Shown: positions 29,884 to 38,240, numbered from the stretch's first letter. The stretch: 64,000 bases of DNA from Streptomyces sp. Go-475 (GCF_003330845.1 NZ_CP026121.1:5809501-5873500); one strand, 5' to 3'. Translations and numbers: made by a program. Notes: generated by a model from the sequence alone, not told the origin.

Positions 29884-30453
29884 TCAGTGGTGCTCGGAGA
29901 CGAGCACCGCGCGCGTGCCCGGCTCCAGCGCCTGGAAGACGTGCGGGACGTCGGCCGGATAGCAGATGTAGTCGCCCGGGCGCAGCTCCACCGGCTCGTC
30001 GGCGGTGCCCACCAGGGCCCGGCCCGCGCTGATCACGACGTGTTCCACGACGCCCGGCAGGTGCGGTGCGGAGGAGCGCCCCGCGCCCGGCTCGGCGGTC
30101 ACGCCGTACACGTCCCGCCGTGCCCCGGGCGGGGAGGCGGCGAGGAGGGTGGCCCGGTAGTCGCTCTGCTCGGAGCCGACCGCCGGCCCCTGCCCGGCCC
30201 GGATCACCTGCACCTGCGGCCGGGGGGCCGTCAGCAGCCGGGCGAAGGGGATCTCCAGCGCCACGCACAGTGCCCACAGCGTCTCCAGGCTGGGGTTCCC
30301 GGTGCCCGACTCCAGCTGGGACAGCGTGGACTTGGCGAGCCCGGCCCGCCGCGCGACCTCGGTGAGGGAGAGCCCGGCCCGGACGCGTTCCGCCCGCAAC
30401 GACGCGGCGATCATCTCGATCGGGGGCTTGGGGGAGGGGTCGGTGTCGGACAC
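29884..30453 (-). CDS. XRE-cupin transcriptional regulator
   Basis: A 189-residue regulator with an N-terminal HTH (LRAERVRAGLSLTEVARRAG, then LAKSTLSQLESGTGNPSLETL) and a C-terminal cupin (VVEHVVISAGRALVG, RPGDYICYPADVPHVFQA) with possible metal or small-ligand binding His residues. It is divergent from azlCD, and a perfect palindrome sits 24 nt upstream of its GTG start. It probably controls amino-acid export by AzlCD. Confidence 0.9.
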   Translation of the reverse strand: MSDTDPSPKPPIEMIAASLRAERVRAGLSLTEVARRAGLAKSTLSQLESGTGNPSLETLWALCVALEIPFARLLTAPRPQVQVIRAGQGPAVGSEQSDYRATLLAASPPGARRDVYGVTAEPGAGRSSAPHLPGVVEHVVISAGRALVGTADEPVELRPGDYICYPADVPHVFQALEPGTRAVLVSEHH

Positions 30454-30476
30454 AGCGCGTTCGCTCCAGTGGTCGT

Positions 30477-30496
30477 TCGTTCGTCTTGACGAACGA
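30477..30496. promoter_or_regulatory. Palindromic operator between cupin regulator and azlC
   Basis: TCGTTCGTC-TT-GACGAACGA is a perfect 9-bp inverted repeat with a 2-nt centre. It contains a TTGACG -35-like hexamer reading toward azlC, whose ATG begins only 26 nt beyond the palindrome. This suggests repression of a promoter with a very short leader. Confidence 0.75.
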
Positions 30497-30522
30497 TACG
30501 CCGGGCGTTCACTGTAAACAAC

Positions 30523-31212
30523 ATGCGTTCGTTCTGGAGAACACCGACACTGGACGGGACCCTCCCACGCGACATCGCGCTGGTCTGCCTGGCTGTCGGG
30601 GTGATCGGCGTCTCGTACGGCGCCCTCGCGGTCACCTCGGGCTTCCCCTGGTGGTTCCCCGTCCTGATGGGGGCGCTCGTCCTGGCCGCCTCGTCCGAGA
30701 TCCTGTTCGTCGGGATCATCGCCGCCGGCGGCAGCCCGCTCGCGGCGCTGCTGGCGGGGCTGCTGGTCAACGCGCGCCACCTGCCGTTCGGGCTGGCGGT
30801 CCCCGACGTCCTCGGCCGGGGCCGGCGCAGGGTGCTCGGCACGCATCTGATGAACGACGAGACGGTCGTCTTCGCCCTCGCCCAGGACGAGCCGGAGCGC
30901 AGACGCGCCGCGTACTGGCTCTGCGGCCTCGGCATCCTGGTCTGCTGGCCGGCCGGCGCCGCGCTGGGCGCCCTGCTCGGCAGCGTCGTACGGGACACCG
31001 ACGCCCTCGGACTGGACGCCATGTTCCCCGCGGTGATCCTGGCCCTGATCCTGCCCGCGCTGACGACCCGGCCGCTACGACGGACCGCACTCGCCGGCGC
31101 CGCGCTGGCCCTGACCGTCACCCCGTTCCTGCCGGCGGGCCTGCCGGTCCTGACGGCCCTGGCCGCACTGCCCCTCTCCACGGTCGGGGCGAAGGAAGGG
31201 GCTGTGCGATGA
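30523..31212 (+). CDS. azlC: AzlC-family amino-acid exporter large subunit
   Basis: A 229-residue membrane protein with six to seven helices. The AzlC motif LVLAASSEILFVGIIAAGGSP with LAALLAGLLVNARHLPFGL is clear (residues about 50-90). With AzlD it forms a branched-chain amino-acid exporter. No ribosome binding site precedes the ATG, so leaderless translation is possible. Its 3' end lies inside a 51-bp duplicated segment. Confidence 0.9.
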   Translation: MRSFWRTPTLDGTLPRDIALVCLAVGVIGVSYGALAVTSGFPWWFPVLMGALVLAASSEILFVGIIAAGGSPLAALLAGLLVNARHLPFGLAVPDVLGRGRRRVLGTHLMNDETVVFALAQDEPERRRAAYWLCGLGILVCWPAGAALGALLGSVVRDTDALGLDAMFPAVILALILPALTTRPLRRTALAGAALALTVTPFLPAGLPVLTALAALPLSTVGAKEGAVR

Positions 31213-31269
31213 CTGCGCCCGCACTGCCCCTCTCCACGGTCGGGGCGAAGGAAGGGGCTGTGCGATGAC
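31163..31269. repeat. Tandem 51-bp duplication across the azlC-azlD junction
   Basis: Bases 31163-31213 and 31219-31269 are identical, with a period of 56 nt. Each copy includes the last codons of azlC, its TGA and an overlapping ATG. The first ATG (31209) now opens a 19-codon frame that ends exactly on the second ATG, the start of azlD. Confidence 0.95.
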
Positions 31270-31612
31270 GGCGGAGCAGACGGGCGACGCCCTGCCGATG
31301 CTCCCGACGCTGACGGCGATGCTCGCCCTGGCGGCCGGAACCTTCCTGCTCCGCCTCGCGGGCCCGGCCCTGCGAGCCAGGATCGGCTTCCCGGAGCGCG
31401 CCGAGAAACTGCTGGAGGTCTCGGCGGTCCTCCTGCTCGCCGCTCTCGCCGCCACGTCCGCCTTCACCGAGGGACACGCCTTCACCGGCCCCGCCCGCCC
31501 GCTCGGGGTCCTGGTCGGCGGAGTACTCGCCTGGCGCAGGGCACCGTTCCTCGTCGTCGTACTGGCCGCGGCGGGCACGGCGGCGCTGCTGCGGATGGCG
31601 GGGCTGCCGTGA
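31265..31612 (+). CDS. azlD: AzlD-family exporter small subunit
   Basis: A 115-residue protein with four helices. TAMLALAAGTFLLRLAGPAL and VLVGGVLAWRRAPFLVVVLA match AzlD. It partners AzlC. Its start is the second of two duplicated ATGs. Ribosomes finishing azlC may reach it only through the 19-codon bridging frame. Confidence 0.88.
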   Translation: MTAEQTGDALPMLPTLTAMLALAAGTFLLRLAGPALRARIGFPERAEKLLEVSAVLLLAALAATSAFTEGHAFTGPARPLGVLVGGVLAWRRAPFLVVVLAAAGTAALLRMAGLP

Positions 31613-31728
31613 GACGCCGCCGCCCCGGCTGCTCCTGCCGGCGCGCCACGGCGACTGCGCGGTGATGCGCCCGCGTCTCGAGCCCACGGCTTCCCGGCCG
31701 ACGCGGCGCCGCACCGCCACAGGGGGCG

Positions 31729-32190
31729 TCAGGCCACCCGCCGCTCCTCCTGCCCGGACTCCTCGTCCGGCTCGTCCGGCAGATGGACGTCGTCGACGGA
31801 GATGTTGACCTCCACGACCTCCAGACCGGTCATCCGCTCCACCGCCTCGACGACGCTGGTCCGGACGTCCGCGGCGGTGTCGGCGATGGCGGCGCCGTAC
31901 TCCACGACCACGTCGAGGTCGACGGCGGCCTGGCGCTCACCGACCTCCACCTTCACCCCTTGGGTGACCCCAGTGGCCCCACCGCCCCCACCGGGCACGC
32001 GCTGACGCACGGCACCGAGAGCCCTGGTCATCCCTCCGCCGAGGTGGTGGATCTCCGGTACCTCCCGGGCCGCCATGCCCGCGATCTTCGCCACGACCGC
32101 GTCCGCGATCTCGGTCTTCCCGCGCGCGTCCGGGGGAGCCTGGCCCCCCTTGCCGCCGGCGGCGTTACTGCGCTGAGTGGTCTCCGTCAT
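31729..32190 (-). CDS. Asp23/Gls24-family envelope stress protein
   Basis: A 153-residue Asp23-family protein (IADAVVAKIAGMAAREVPEI, VKVEVGERQAAVDLDVVVEY, VVEAVERMTGLEVVEVNISVDDV). Members are abundant cytoplasmic proteins linked to membrane and alkaline stress. A Gly-rich insert GGGGGATG lies at about residue 72. GAGGTGACGG precedes the ATG at 32190. The downstream end is free of other genes on this strand. Confidence 0.88.
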   Translation of the reverse strand: MTETTQRSNAAGGKGGQAPPDARGKTEIADAVVAKIAGMAAREVPEIHHLGGGMTRALGAVRQRVPGGGGGATGVTQGVKVEVGERQAAVDLDVVVEYGAAIADTAADVRTSVVEAVERMTGLEVVEVNISVDDVHLPDEPDEESGQEERRVA

Positions 32191-32291
32191 GGCCGTCACC
32201 TCGATGGCTCGATGATCGGTGCGGGGGATATGAGCAGCGTCGTTCTCCTCCACGGTAGAACAATGGTGCATAAGGGGCGAAAGTGTCGAAG

Positions 32292-32888
32292 TCACCGCAG
32301 GAGGTGACGGACATGACGCTGCAGCACGTCCCTCGCCGTCTCGGCTGACTGGTGCCCGGCGAGGACCTGCACGGTGAGTCCGTCGGCCACGGCGAGCAGA
32401 CTCCGCGCCTCCTGGACGGCGTCGAAGTGCCGGGAGATCTCCCCGGTGTCCTGCCCGTAGCGGACGATCCACACGACGAGGTCGTGGAGCCTGGCGTACG
32501 TCTCCCGCAGCACCGCGCCCAGCCTCTCACTGGCCGCCGCATGACCGACGAAGGCCACCCAGACATGCGCCTGTTCCCTCGACTCCGCGTCCAGCAGGGC
32601 GAGTTGGGTCAGGGTGTGCCACAGCAGGGTGGCCGCGGCCTGTGGCTCCGAGGCCGCGGCGATGCGCCGGTCGGCGCGCTCACTGACGTGCTGCGAGACA
32701 TGCTCCAGCGCGAAGAGCAGCATGTCCTCCTTGGTCCGGAAGCACCGCTGCACGGCCCCCATGGACACCTCCGCCTCGGCGGCGACGTCCCGGAGGCTGA
32801 CGGACTCCATCCCGGAACGCGCGATCAGCGCGCAGACCGCGTCGGCGATCCGCGCCCGCCGCTCCTCGTAGTCGACCTGCTTGGGCAA
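32292..32888 (-). CDS. TetR-family regulator with twin operators
   Basis: A 198-residue TetR protein with HTH at RIADAVCALIARSGMESVSL and RDVAAEAEVSMGAVQRCFRT (residues about 15-55) and a helical sensor domain. The TTG start at 32888 is preferred because GGGAGGGTGGAGC precedes it, and the longer frame would run through the operators. It is divergent from a small membrane protein gene, with two GATGCR-type palindromes between them, so autorepression and control of that gene are likely. Confidence 0.88.
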   Translation of the reverse strand: MPKQVDYEERRARIADAVCALIARSGMESVSLRDVAAEAEVSMGAVQRCFRTKEDMLLFALEHVSQHVSERADRRIAAASEPQAAATLLWHTLTQLALLDAESREQAHVWVAFVGHAAASERLGAVLRETYARLHDLVVWIVRYGQDTGEISRHFDAVQEARSLLAVADGLTVQVLAGHQSAETARDVLQRHVRHLLR

Positions 32889-32908
32889 GCTCCACCCTCC
32901 CGCCTTTC

Positions 32909-32962
32909 CGATGCACTTGCATCGTATCCCCTTCGCGATGCACGATGTGATGCGAACGCATC
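32909..32962. promoter_or_regulatory. Two TetR-type palindromes
   Basis: CGATGCA-CT-TGCATCG (32909-32924) and GATGCG-AA-CGCATC (32949-32962) are perfect inverted repeats sharing the half-site GATGCR, with centres 39 nt apart. They occupy the 106-nt divergent gap between the TetR gene and the 85-residue membrane protein gene. Confidence 0.8.
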
Positions 32963-32994
32963 GGAAAAACTCGGCACCGCAGGGGGAACCCGTC

Positions 32995-33252
32995 ATGCCC
33001 AACCACCCCAAGACCCGTAACGCCGGCCCGGCCCAGGGCCTGCTCTGGCTCTTCGGCGCGATCCTCACCATTCAGGGCTTCGGCTCGGCCGTCACGGAGG
33101 CCGGCTGGAACACCAGCTTCGGCGTCTCGGGCCTGCTGCGAGCGGCTGACGTGCCCGAGTGGGGAGCGCTTCTGGTCGGTTGCGCGGGCGTCGCCCTCCT
33201 GGCGACGGCGGCCCGCCGCCACGTCAGGAGCCGCGCCGGCCGCCGCACCTGA
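32995..33252 (+). CDS. Small two-helix membrane protein under TetR control
   Basis: An 85-residue protein with two predicted membrane helices (GLLWLFGAILTIQGFGSA and WGALLVGCAGVALLATAA) and a basic C-terminus. I know no function. GGGGG precedes the ATG. The twin palindromes upstream make it the most likely regulated target of the adjacent TetR protein. Confidence 0.75.
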   Translation: MPNHPKTRNAGPAQGLLWLFGAILTIQGFGSAVTEAGWNTSFGVSGLLRAADVPEWGALLVGCAGVALLATAARRHVRSRAGRRT

Positions 33253-33715
33253 CAGGGCGTCAGCCCGCCCCGGCCTCTCGGGCGTCCGAGCTTGATGACG
33301 GTGGCGCGCGTTGCGCAAGGGCCGGTGAGGTCTTCCGGGGCGGAGGTGAGCATGTGACGGGCCCCGGAGCGGCGAGGGCGGTCGCGCAGCCCGGCCTCGG
33401 CCAGCCCTCGCTGTCGAGTACCAGCGTGCCGCCCGGGGTGGCAGGCGAGCATGTCACTCCGCGCTCGCCTCATCGCCGGTCTGCTGTGCGCGTGCTGCGT
33501 GGACTGGTCGGGCCGGGCCTGCACGGGTCGGGCGGCAGGGGCGAGAAGCCCGGCGAGTACGTCGTCGACGTGCCCTGACGACGACCCACGCACGACACCT
33601 CCGGCAATGGCCGTGAAGTCTGTGAGCCAGGACACATGTCCGGGGTGCATAGCGGGGCAGGGGCCGGCGCCTTTATTGAAGGTGTAGGGGCGTGTCTAGG
33701 TAAGGGACGACGCTG
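33253..33715. other. 463-nt gap, core/accessory boundary
   Basis: No intact gene is visible. On the minus strand about 33300-33470 reads TLVLDSEG and then, one frame later, LAEAGLRDR, like the start of a PIN-domain toxin broken by a one-base deletion and truncated. The rest appears featureless apart from the leader of the following sigma-factor gene. Confidence 0.35.
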
Positions 33716-34222
33716 ATGGGGGAGTTGCGGGCCGAGGAGTTCGACCGGTTCGTGGCGGCTCGGTGGTCGGCGTTGCTTCACCTGGCGCGGCTGCTCACCG
33801 GCGGAGACCGGCACCGGGCCGAGGATCTGCTGCAAGAGGCGCTCGTCAAGCTGTGGTTCGCCTGGCCGAGGGTGGCCGAGCAGGCGCCCGAGGCCTACGT
33901 GCGCAGGGTCCTGGCCCGTGCCGCGGCTCGCTCGGCACGGCGTCGCTGGTGGGGTGAGCACCCCGTGGACCAGCTGCCCGACCCGCCCGAGCGGGGAGAC
34001 GAGACCGCCGCCGTGGACGAACGGACCCGGTTGGAGGCCATGTTGGCGGTCCTTCCGGCGCGCCAGCGGGCCGCTGTGGTGCTGCGCTACTACCAAGACC
34101 TGCCCGAGCGGGCCGTCGCCGAGGTACTGGGGTGTCCGGTGGGCACCGCCCGTTCACTCACGGCACGCGGCGTCGCGCGGTTGCGGCAGCTACTGGCTGA
34201 GGCGACAGAGCCGGTGGAGTGA
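33716..34222 (+). CDS. SigE-family ECF sigma factor
   Basis: A 168-residue RNA polymerase sigma factor of the actinobacterial SigE-type ECF group. Region 2 is visible as FVAARWSALLHLARLLTGG and AEDLLQEALVKLWFAWPRV, and region 4 as MLAVLPARQRAAVVLRYYQD with AVAEVLGCPVGTARSLTARG. It is followed 10 nt later by a single-span membrane protein and then a protein mannosyltransferase, all on the same strand. That is the layout of a sigma/anti-sigma operon with an attached modifying enzyme. Confidence 0.88.
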   Translation: MGELRAEEFDRFVAARWSALLHLARLLTGGDRHRAEDLLQEALVKLWFAWPRVAEQAPEAYVRRVLARAAARSARRRWWGEHPVDQLPDPPERGDETAAVDERTRLEAMLAVLPARQRAAVVLRYYQDLPERAVAEVLGCPVGTARSLTARGVARLRQLLAEATEPVE

Positions 34223-34232
34223 AGAAGGAGCC

Positions 34233-34718
34233 ATGGATCACTTCGAGCAGGAGCTGGCACGGATGATGCGTGACAGCCAGGAGGACACGCCCTACGAGGA
34301 CCGGCACCGACGCCGGCTGCGAGCCGGCGTGCGCGCCCGGCAGCGGGCCCGGACCGCCTGGATGGCCACCGGATCCGTACTGACCCTTACCGGACTCGCA
34401 GTCGGACTGACGGTCCTGCCGAGCTCTTTCGCCCAGGGCGGGCCCACCGGCCCTCAGCACCGCCCCGTCACCTCCGCCGGGTCGGTCCCGATGCCGTCGA
34501 CGGCCCGCCCCGCCTCCACCGCCGCAGGGATGCCGATGCCCACCTGCACGCCGCCGACCGAACCGGCGCCGCTGCCGTCGACGGCCCGCCCCGGCTCCAC
34601 TGCCGCAGGGATGCCGATGCCCACCTGCACGTCGACCATCAGGCCGGTGCCGATGCCGTACCGCCCCTCGACCCCCGAGCCGGTCCCGATGCCGACACGG
34701 ACCTCGACCACCAGGTAG
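34233..34718 (+). CDS. Single-span membrane protein with Ser/Thr/Pro repeat tail
   Basis: A 161-residue protein. The cytoplasmic N-terminal 43 residues are charged (DHFEQELARMMRDSQEDTPY). One helix follows (MATGSVLTLTGLAVGLTVLP), then an extracytoplasmic tail of about 95 residues rich in Pro, Thr, Ser and Met. The tail holds a duplicated block (PSTARPASTAAGMPMPTCT and PSTARPGSTAAGMPMPTCT). AAGAAGGAG precedes the ATG. By position it is a candidate anti-sigma partner, though no zinc-binding HxxxCxxC motif is present. The tail looks like an ideal O-mannosylation substrate for the downstream Pmt. Confidence 0.75.
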   Translation: MDHFEQELARMMRDSQEDTPYEDRHRRRLRAGVRARQRARTAWMATGSVLTLTGLAVGLTVLPSSFAQGGPTGPQHRPVTSAGSVPMPSTARPASTAAGMPMPTCTPPTEPAPLPSTARPGSTAAGMPMPTCTSTIRPVPMPYRPSTPEPVPMPTRTSTTR

Positions 34719-34841
34719 CGCCCTGGCCGGGTTCGAGCGGCCCCGGGGTCCGGGGACTGCCTGAGCGGGCGTGACCGCCACCGACCTCCAGGCAGCCGCC
34801 CCCCGGCTCACCCTGCTCCCGCCGATCTGGAAGCCGACCAC

Positions 34842-36566
34842 GTGATCCGTGAGAACACGCCCGCGTCTGCCGAAGTGCCGCCGAAGGCGGCGAATCGCCG
34901 GCCGACCTCATGGGAGCTGCGGCTGCGCCGCTTCGGGCACGTGGAGCCGCCTCGTACGTCCACACGCGACCGCCTACCGGTGCCGTTCCCCGAACCCGGC
35001 TCACGGCTGTGGCGCACCCTCGGACTGTCCCCGGCAGCGGCGGAACGGCTGGCTCGGTGGTCGGGGTGGGGCGGGCCGCTGCTGGTGGCGCTCCTTGCCG
35101 GACTGACGCGCTTCTGGCGGCTGGGCAGCCCGCGGGAGGTTGTGTTCGACGAGACGTACTACGCCAAGGACGCCTGGTCCCTGCTGCGGCTCGGCTACGA
35201 GGGCACCTGGCCGGACCGTGAGATCGCCGATCCCCAGATCCTGGCGGACCCTCAGGTGATCCCGCTCTCCGGCACCGGGTCCTTCGTCGCGCACCCGCCG
35301 ATGGGCAAGTGGGTGATCGCCCTGGGCGAGTGGATGTTCGGTCTCAACCCGTTCGGCTGGCGCTTCATGACGGCGGTCCTGGGCACGCTGTCGGTGCTGA
35401 TGCTGTGCCGAACAGGACGCCGCATGTTCCGTTCGACGGCGCTGGGCTGCCTGGCCGGAACACTGATGGCACTGGACGGCCTCCACCACGTGATGAGCCG
35501 CACCGCCCTGCTCGACCTCATCGTCATGTTCTTCGTCCTGGCGGCGTTCGGATGCCTGCTGATCGACCGGGACCAGGCACGGGCCCGGCTCGCGGCAGCC
35601 TTACCGGTCGACGGAGACGGCCACACGCGCCCGAACCCTGTCACCGGCGACCGCGCCGGGACGGGAGCCCGTCCATGGCGGCTCGCCGCCGGCTTCTTCC
35701 TGGGACTGGCGGCTGCGACCAAATGGAACGGCCTGTACTTCCTCGTCTTGTTCTCGGTGCTCACGGTGCTGTGGGATGTCGGCGCCCGCCGCGTGGCAGG
35801 GGCGCACCACCCCTACCGGGCGGTGCTGCGCAGGGACCTCGGCTGGTCGGTGCTGTCCCTCGTCCCGGTCACCGTGCTGACGTATCTGGCGACATGGACC
35901 GGCTGGTTCCTGTCCGACAACGGCTACGGACGGCACTGGGCCGACGGCCGCGGCGGCACATGGTCATGGATTCCGGCTTCGCTGCGCAGCCTGTGGCACT
36001 ACGAGTACGGGGTCTACCAATTCAACGTGGGACTGCGCACTCCCCACACGTACGAGTCCAACCCGTGGAGCTGGCCGGTCCTCGGCCGCCCCGTGCTGTT
36101 CCACTACGACGCGCCGGAACCCGGCAAGGGCGGCTGCCACACGACCGCGGACTGCTCACAGGTGATCCTCGCCCTGGGCACACCACTGCTGTGGTGGTCG
36201 GCATGCTGCGCCCTGGTGTACCTGCTCTACCGATGGGCGCTGCGCCGCGACTGGCGCGCCGGAGCCGTCCTGTGCGCGGTGGCTGCCGGTTATCTGCCCT
36301 GGTTCCTGTACCAGGACCGCACGATCTTCTCCTTCTACGCAGTCGTCTTCGTGCCGTACCTGAGCCTGGCCGTGACGATGATGCTGGCAGCGTTGCAGGG
36401 TCCCCCGGGGGCGACGGAGAAACGCCGCACACGGGGTGCGGTGGCCGCAGGCGCGCTCGTGCTGCTCATCGCCTGGAACTTCATCTACTTCTTCCCTATC
36501 CACACCGGGCAGACGATCCCGTACGCCGACTGGCGGGCCAGGATGTGGCTGGACACCTGGATTTGA
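34842..36566 (+). CDS. Protein O-mannosyltransferase (Pmt family)
   Basis: A 574-residue polytopic membrane enzyme with about eleven helices. The catalytic loop VVFDETYYAKDAWSLLRLGY has the acidic DE pair of the GT39/PMT family, and FVAHPPMGKWVIALGEWMFG and MSRTALLDLIVMFFVL are conserved neighbours. The C-terminal NPWSWPVLGRPVLFHYDA is typical of actinobacterial Pmt. It transfers mannose from polyprenyl-phosphate-mannose to Ser/Thr of exported proteins. Streptomyces normally carry one core pmt elsewhere, so this may be a second, accessory copy. It lies 123 nt after the Ser/Thr-rich membrane protein. Confidence 0.9.
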   Translation: MIRENTPASAEVPPKAANRRPTSWELRLRRFGHVEPPRTSTRDRLPVPFPEPGSRLWRTLGLSPAAAERLARWSGWGGPLLVALLAGLTRFWRLGSPREVVFDETYYAKDAWSLLRLGYEGTWPDREIADPQILADPQVIPLSGTGSFVAHPPMGKWVIALGEWMFGLNPFGWRFMTAVLGTLSVLMLCRTGRRMFRSTALGCLAGTLMALDGLHHVMSRTALLDLIVMFFVLAAFGCLLIDRDQARARLAAALPVDGDGHTRPNPVTGDRAGTGARPWRLAAGFFLGLAAATKWNGLYFLVLFSVLTVLWDVGARRVAGAHHPYRAVLRRDLGWSVLSLVPVTVLTYLATWTGWFLSDNGYGRHWADGRGGTWSWIPASLRSLWHYEYGVYQFNVGLRTPHTYESNPWSWPVLGRPVLFHYDAPEPGKGGCHTTADCSQVILALGTPLLWWSACCALVYLLYRWALRRDWRAGAVLCAVAAGYLPWFLYQDRTIFSFYAVVFVPYLSLAVTMMLAALQGPPGATEKRRTRGAVAAGALVLLIAWNFIYFFPIHTGQTIPYADWRARMWLDTWI

Positions 36567-36572
36567 TCCATG

Positions 36573-38084
36573 TCACTCCCCGGCCAGTCGCAAGAAGCGC
36601 CGCATGGCGCGCCGGGCTTGGAAGTCGATGTGGCGCGCTGTCGCAGGAGAGATGCCGAGGTGGTAGGCGGCATCGTGGATCGAGTGCCCGTGGAGGTAGG
36701 TCAGCACGACGACGTCCCGCTGCCGTTCGGGAAGTTCCTTGATGGCCTGGAAGAGGTTGATCGTCTCCTCCAGTTGCCCGACGGGATCAACCGCCTCGCG
36801 CAGCGCGACAGTCTCGAAGGCCGAGTCGATGAGTGCGTCGTGCCGGCCTCGGGTCTTGGCAAGGCTGACAGTATGGAACTTCATCAACTTCCAGGCGTAT
36901 GCCGCTGGGCTCTCCGTCTTCAGCACCTTCGGCCAGATTCTGAGCAGCGCCTCGAGCGCCGAGTCGACCGCGGTTTCGGCATCGACCGCGTTGTTCAGGT
37001 ACGTGCTTGCCCAGGCCAGATACGCCGGGTAGTGCATTCGGCAGAATGCCTCGAAGTCGCGCGGACCTCGCTCCACCAGCGATGGCGCGGCGTTCTCGGT
37101 TTCGGAGTCCAAGCCGTCGTCCGAGGAGTTGTCCGCCGTAACGTCCGAGCTGGCGGAGTTGTCCGGCGGGTTGTCCATGTGGAGCTCGCTCGCGAGCTGA
37201 TCGAGGCGGTCGGCACGGTCATCCAGGTGACGCGCGGCCTTGATGAGTGCCAGATCCATGTCGTCGGTCGTGCCGCTCAGCGCGTCCCGTAAGTCGGGTG
37301 TCGTGGTGGGCCCGGGCACAGAGTCATCCTCGTCTGTGCCGGGCACCTGACCGCGGAGGCGTTCGAGTTCCTCGGCCAGCAGACGGACTTGTTCGGCAGC
37401 CTCCTCGGCGAGTCGGTCAGCTTTCTGACGCTCGGCACGAGCACGTTCCAGTTCCGTCTCCGCGGTCATCCGCTGCTGCTCACTCCGTGCCAGACGCCCA
37501 TGCACCTGCTCCAACTCGGTGTCCAGGGAACGGAAGGCACGCAGACGGTCCCGTTCTCGGCCCAGCGCGTCGACGTCGCGGTGCAACTTGTCCACCATGG
37601 CCAACAGCACGAGCACCATCTGGTTGGCGTCATTGCGCTCGCGCTCCAGCTGCGCGGCGCGCTCCATCGCCCGAACCAGCTTGCCGGAGACCGCGAGCGA
37701 CCTCTGCTGCAGGAGCACAAGCTCCGCTTCTCCAGCGGAGCTGTCGGCCCCTGTACCGCTCGCAGCCCCGGCCGCGCCCTGTCGGGCAGCGTCTGCCTGC
37801 TCGAGGAGCCGATCTCTGTCAGCAGCGCTCCGTGTGCAGACATCGGCTATGGCCTGGACAAAGTCCTCCCGCAACCCGACACCGGCCAGACGCTCGGACA
37901 CCGTGGATCGGCTGGGGACGCGTCCCTCAGCGAAGTGCTCAGGCGTCAGGTGCCTCAGCACGTCATCCACCCGCATCCCTGCCCGATCCAGCCACTGTCT
38001 CAGCACCCGAGCGACAGCGTTGGCCTCAGCGGATGGCCCTTTCAAAGGCCCCCACGGACGAGTCCGTCTGCCCGCACTGGTCAC
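36573..38084 (-). CDS. Sigma-like protein fused to N-terminal HTH and coiled coil
   Basis: A 503-residue protein of unusual layout. Residues about 20-95 resemble a degenerate XRE-type HTH (AVARVLRQWLDRAGMRVDDV, SRSTVSERLAGVGLREDF). A coiled coil runs to about 245, then an acidic Ser/Asp-rich linker. The C-terminal 170 residues match sigma-70 region 2 (FCRMHYPAYLAWASTYLNNA) and region 4 (LPERQRDVVVLTYLHGHSIH, then DAAYHLGISPATARHI). It may act as a sigma factor or a DNA-binding regulator. The GTG start at 38084 is used. It is convergent with the pmt gene, 6 nt apart. Confidence 0.72.
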   Translation of the reverse strand: MTSAGRRTRPWGPLKGPSAEANAVARVLRQWLDRAGMRVDDVLRHLTPEHFAEGRVPSRSTVSERLAGVGLREDFVQAIADVCTRSAADRDRLLEQADAARQGAAGAASGTGADSSAGEAELVLLQQRSLAVSGKLVRAMERAAQLERERNDANQMVLVLLAMVDKLHRDVDALGRERDRLRAFRSLDTELEQVHGRLARSEQQRMTAETELERARAERQKADRLAEEAAEQVRLLAEELERLRGQVPGTDEDDSVPGPTTTPDLRDALSGTTDDMDLALIKAARHLDDRADRLDQLASELHMDNPPDNSASSDVTADNSSDDGLDSETENAAPSLVERGPRDFEAFCRMHYPAYLAWASTYLNNAVDAETAVDSALEALLRIWPKVLKTESPAAYAWKLMKFHTVSLAKTRGRHDALIDSAFETVALREAVDPVGQLEETINLFQAIKELPERQRDVVVLTYLHGHSIHDAAYHLGISPATARHIDFQARRAMRRFLRLAGE

Positions 38085-38240
38085 GCAACCCCCCTTGTCC
38101 AGCGAACAACCTGCCCTTGTCCGGGCTTGTCCAGATCAAGGCCCGAACAAGTAGACCAGGCCCCATACACCCCGGGAGCGTAAAGGCGTCACCACACCGC
38201 ATCCGGCCTTTCGGCATCAGCCTTGCAGGAGCCCAACTCA

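Noticed and set aside
28757..30277. Extension of the ligD frame far upstream on the minus strand
   Set aside because: It runs antisense through ku. The conserved LigD polymerase domain begins at 28756.
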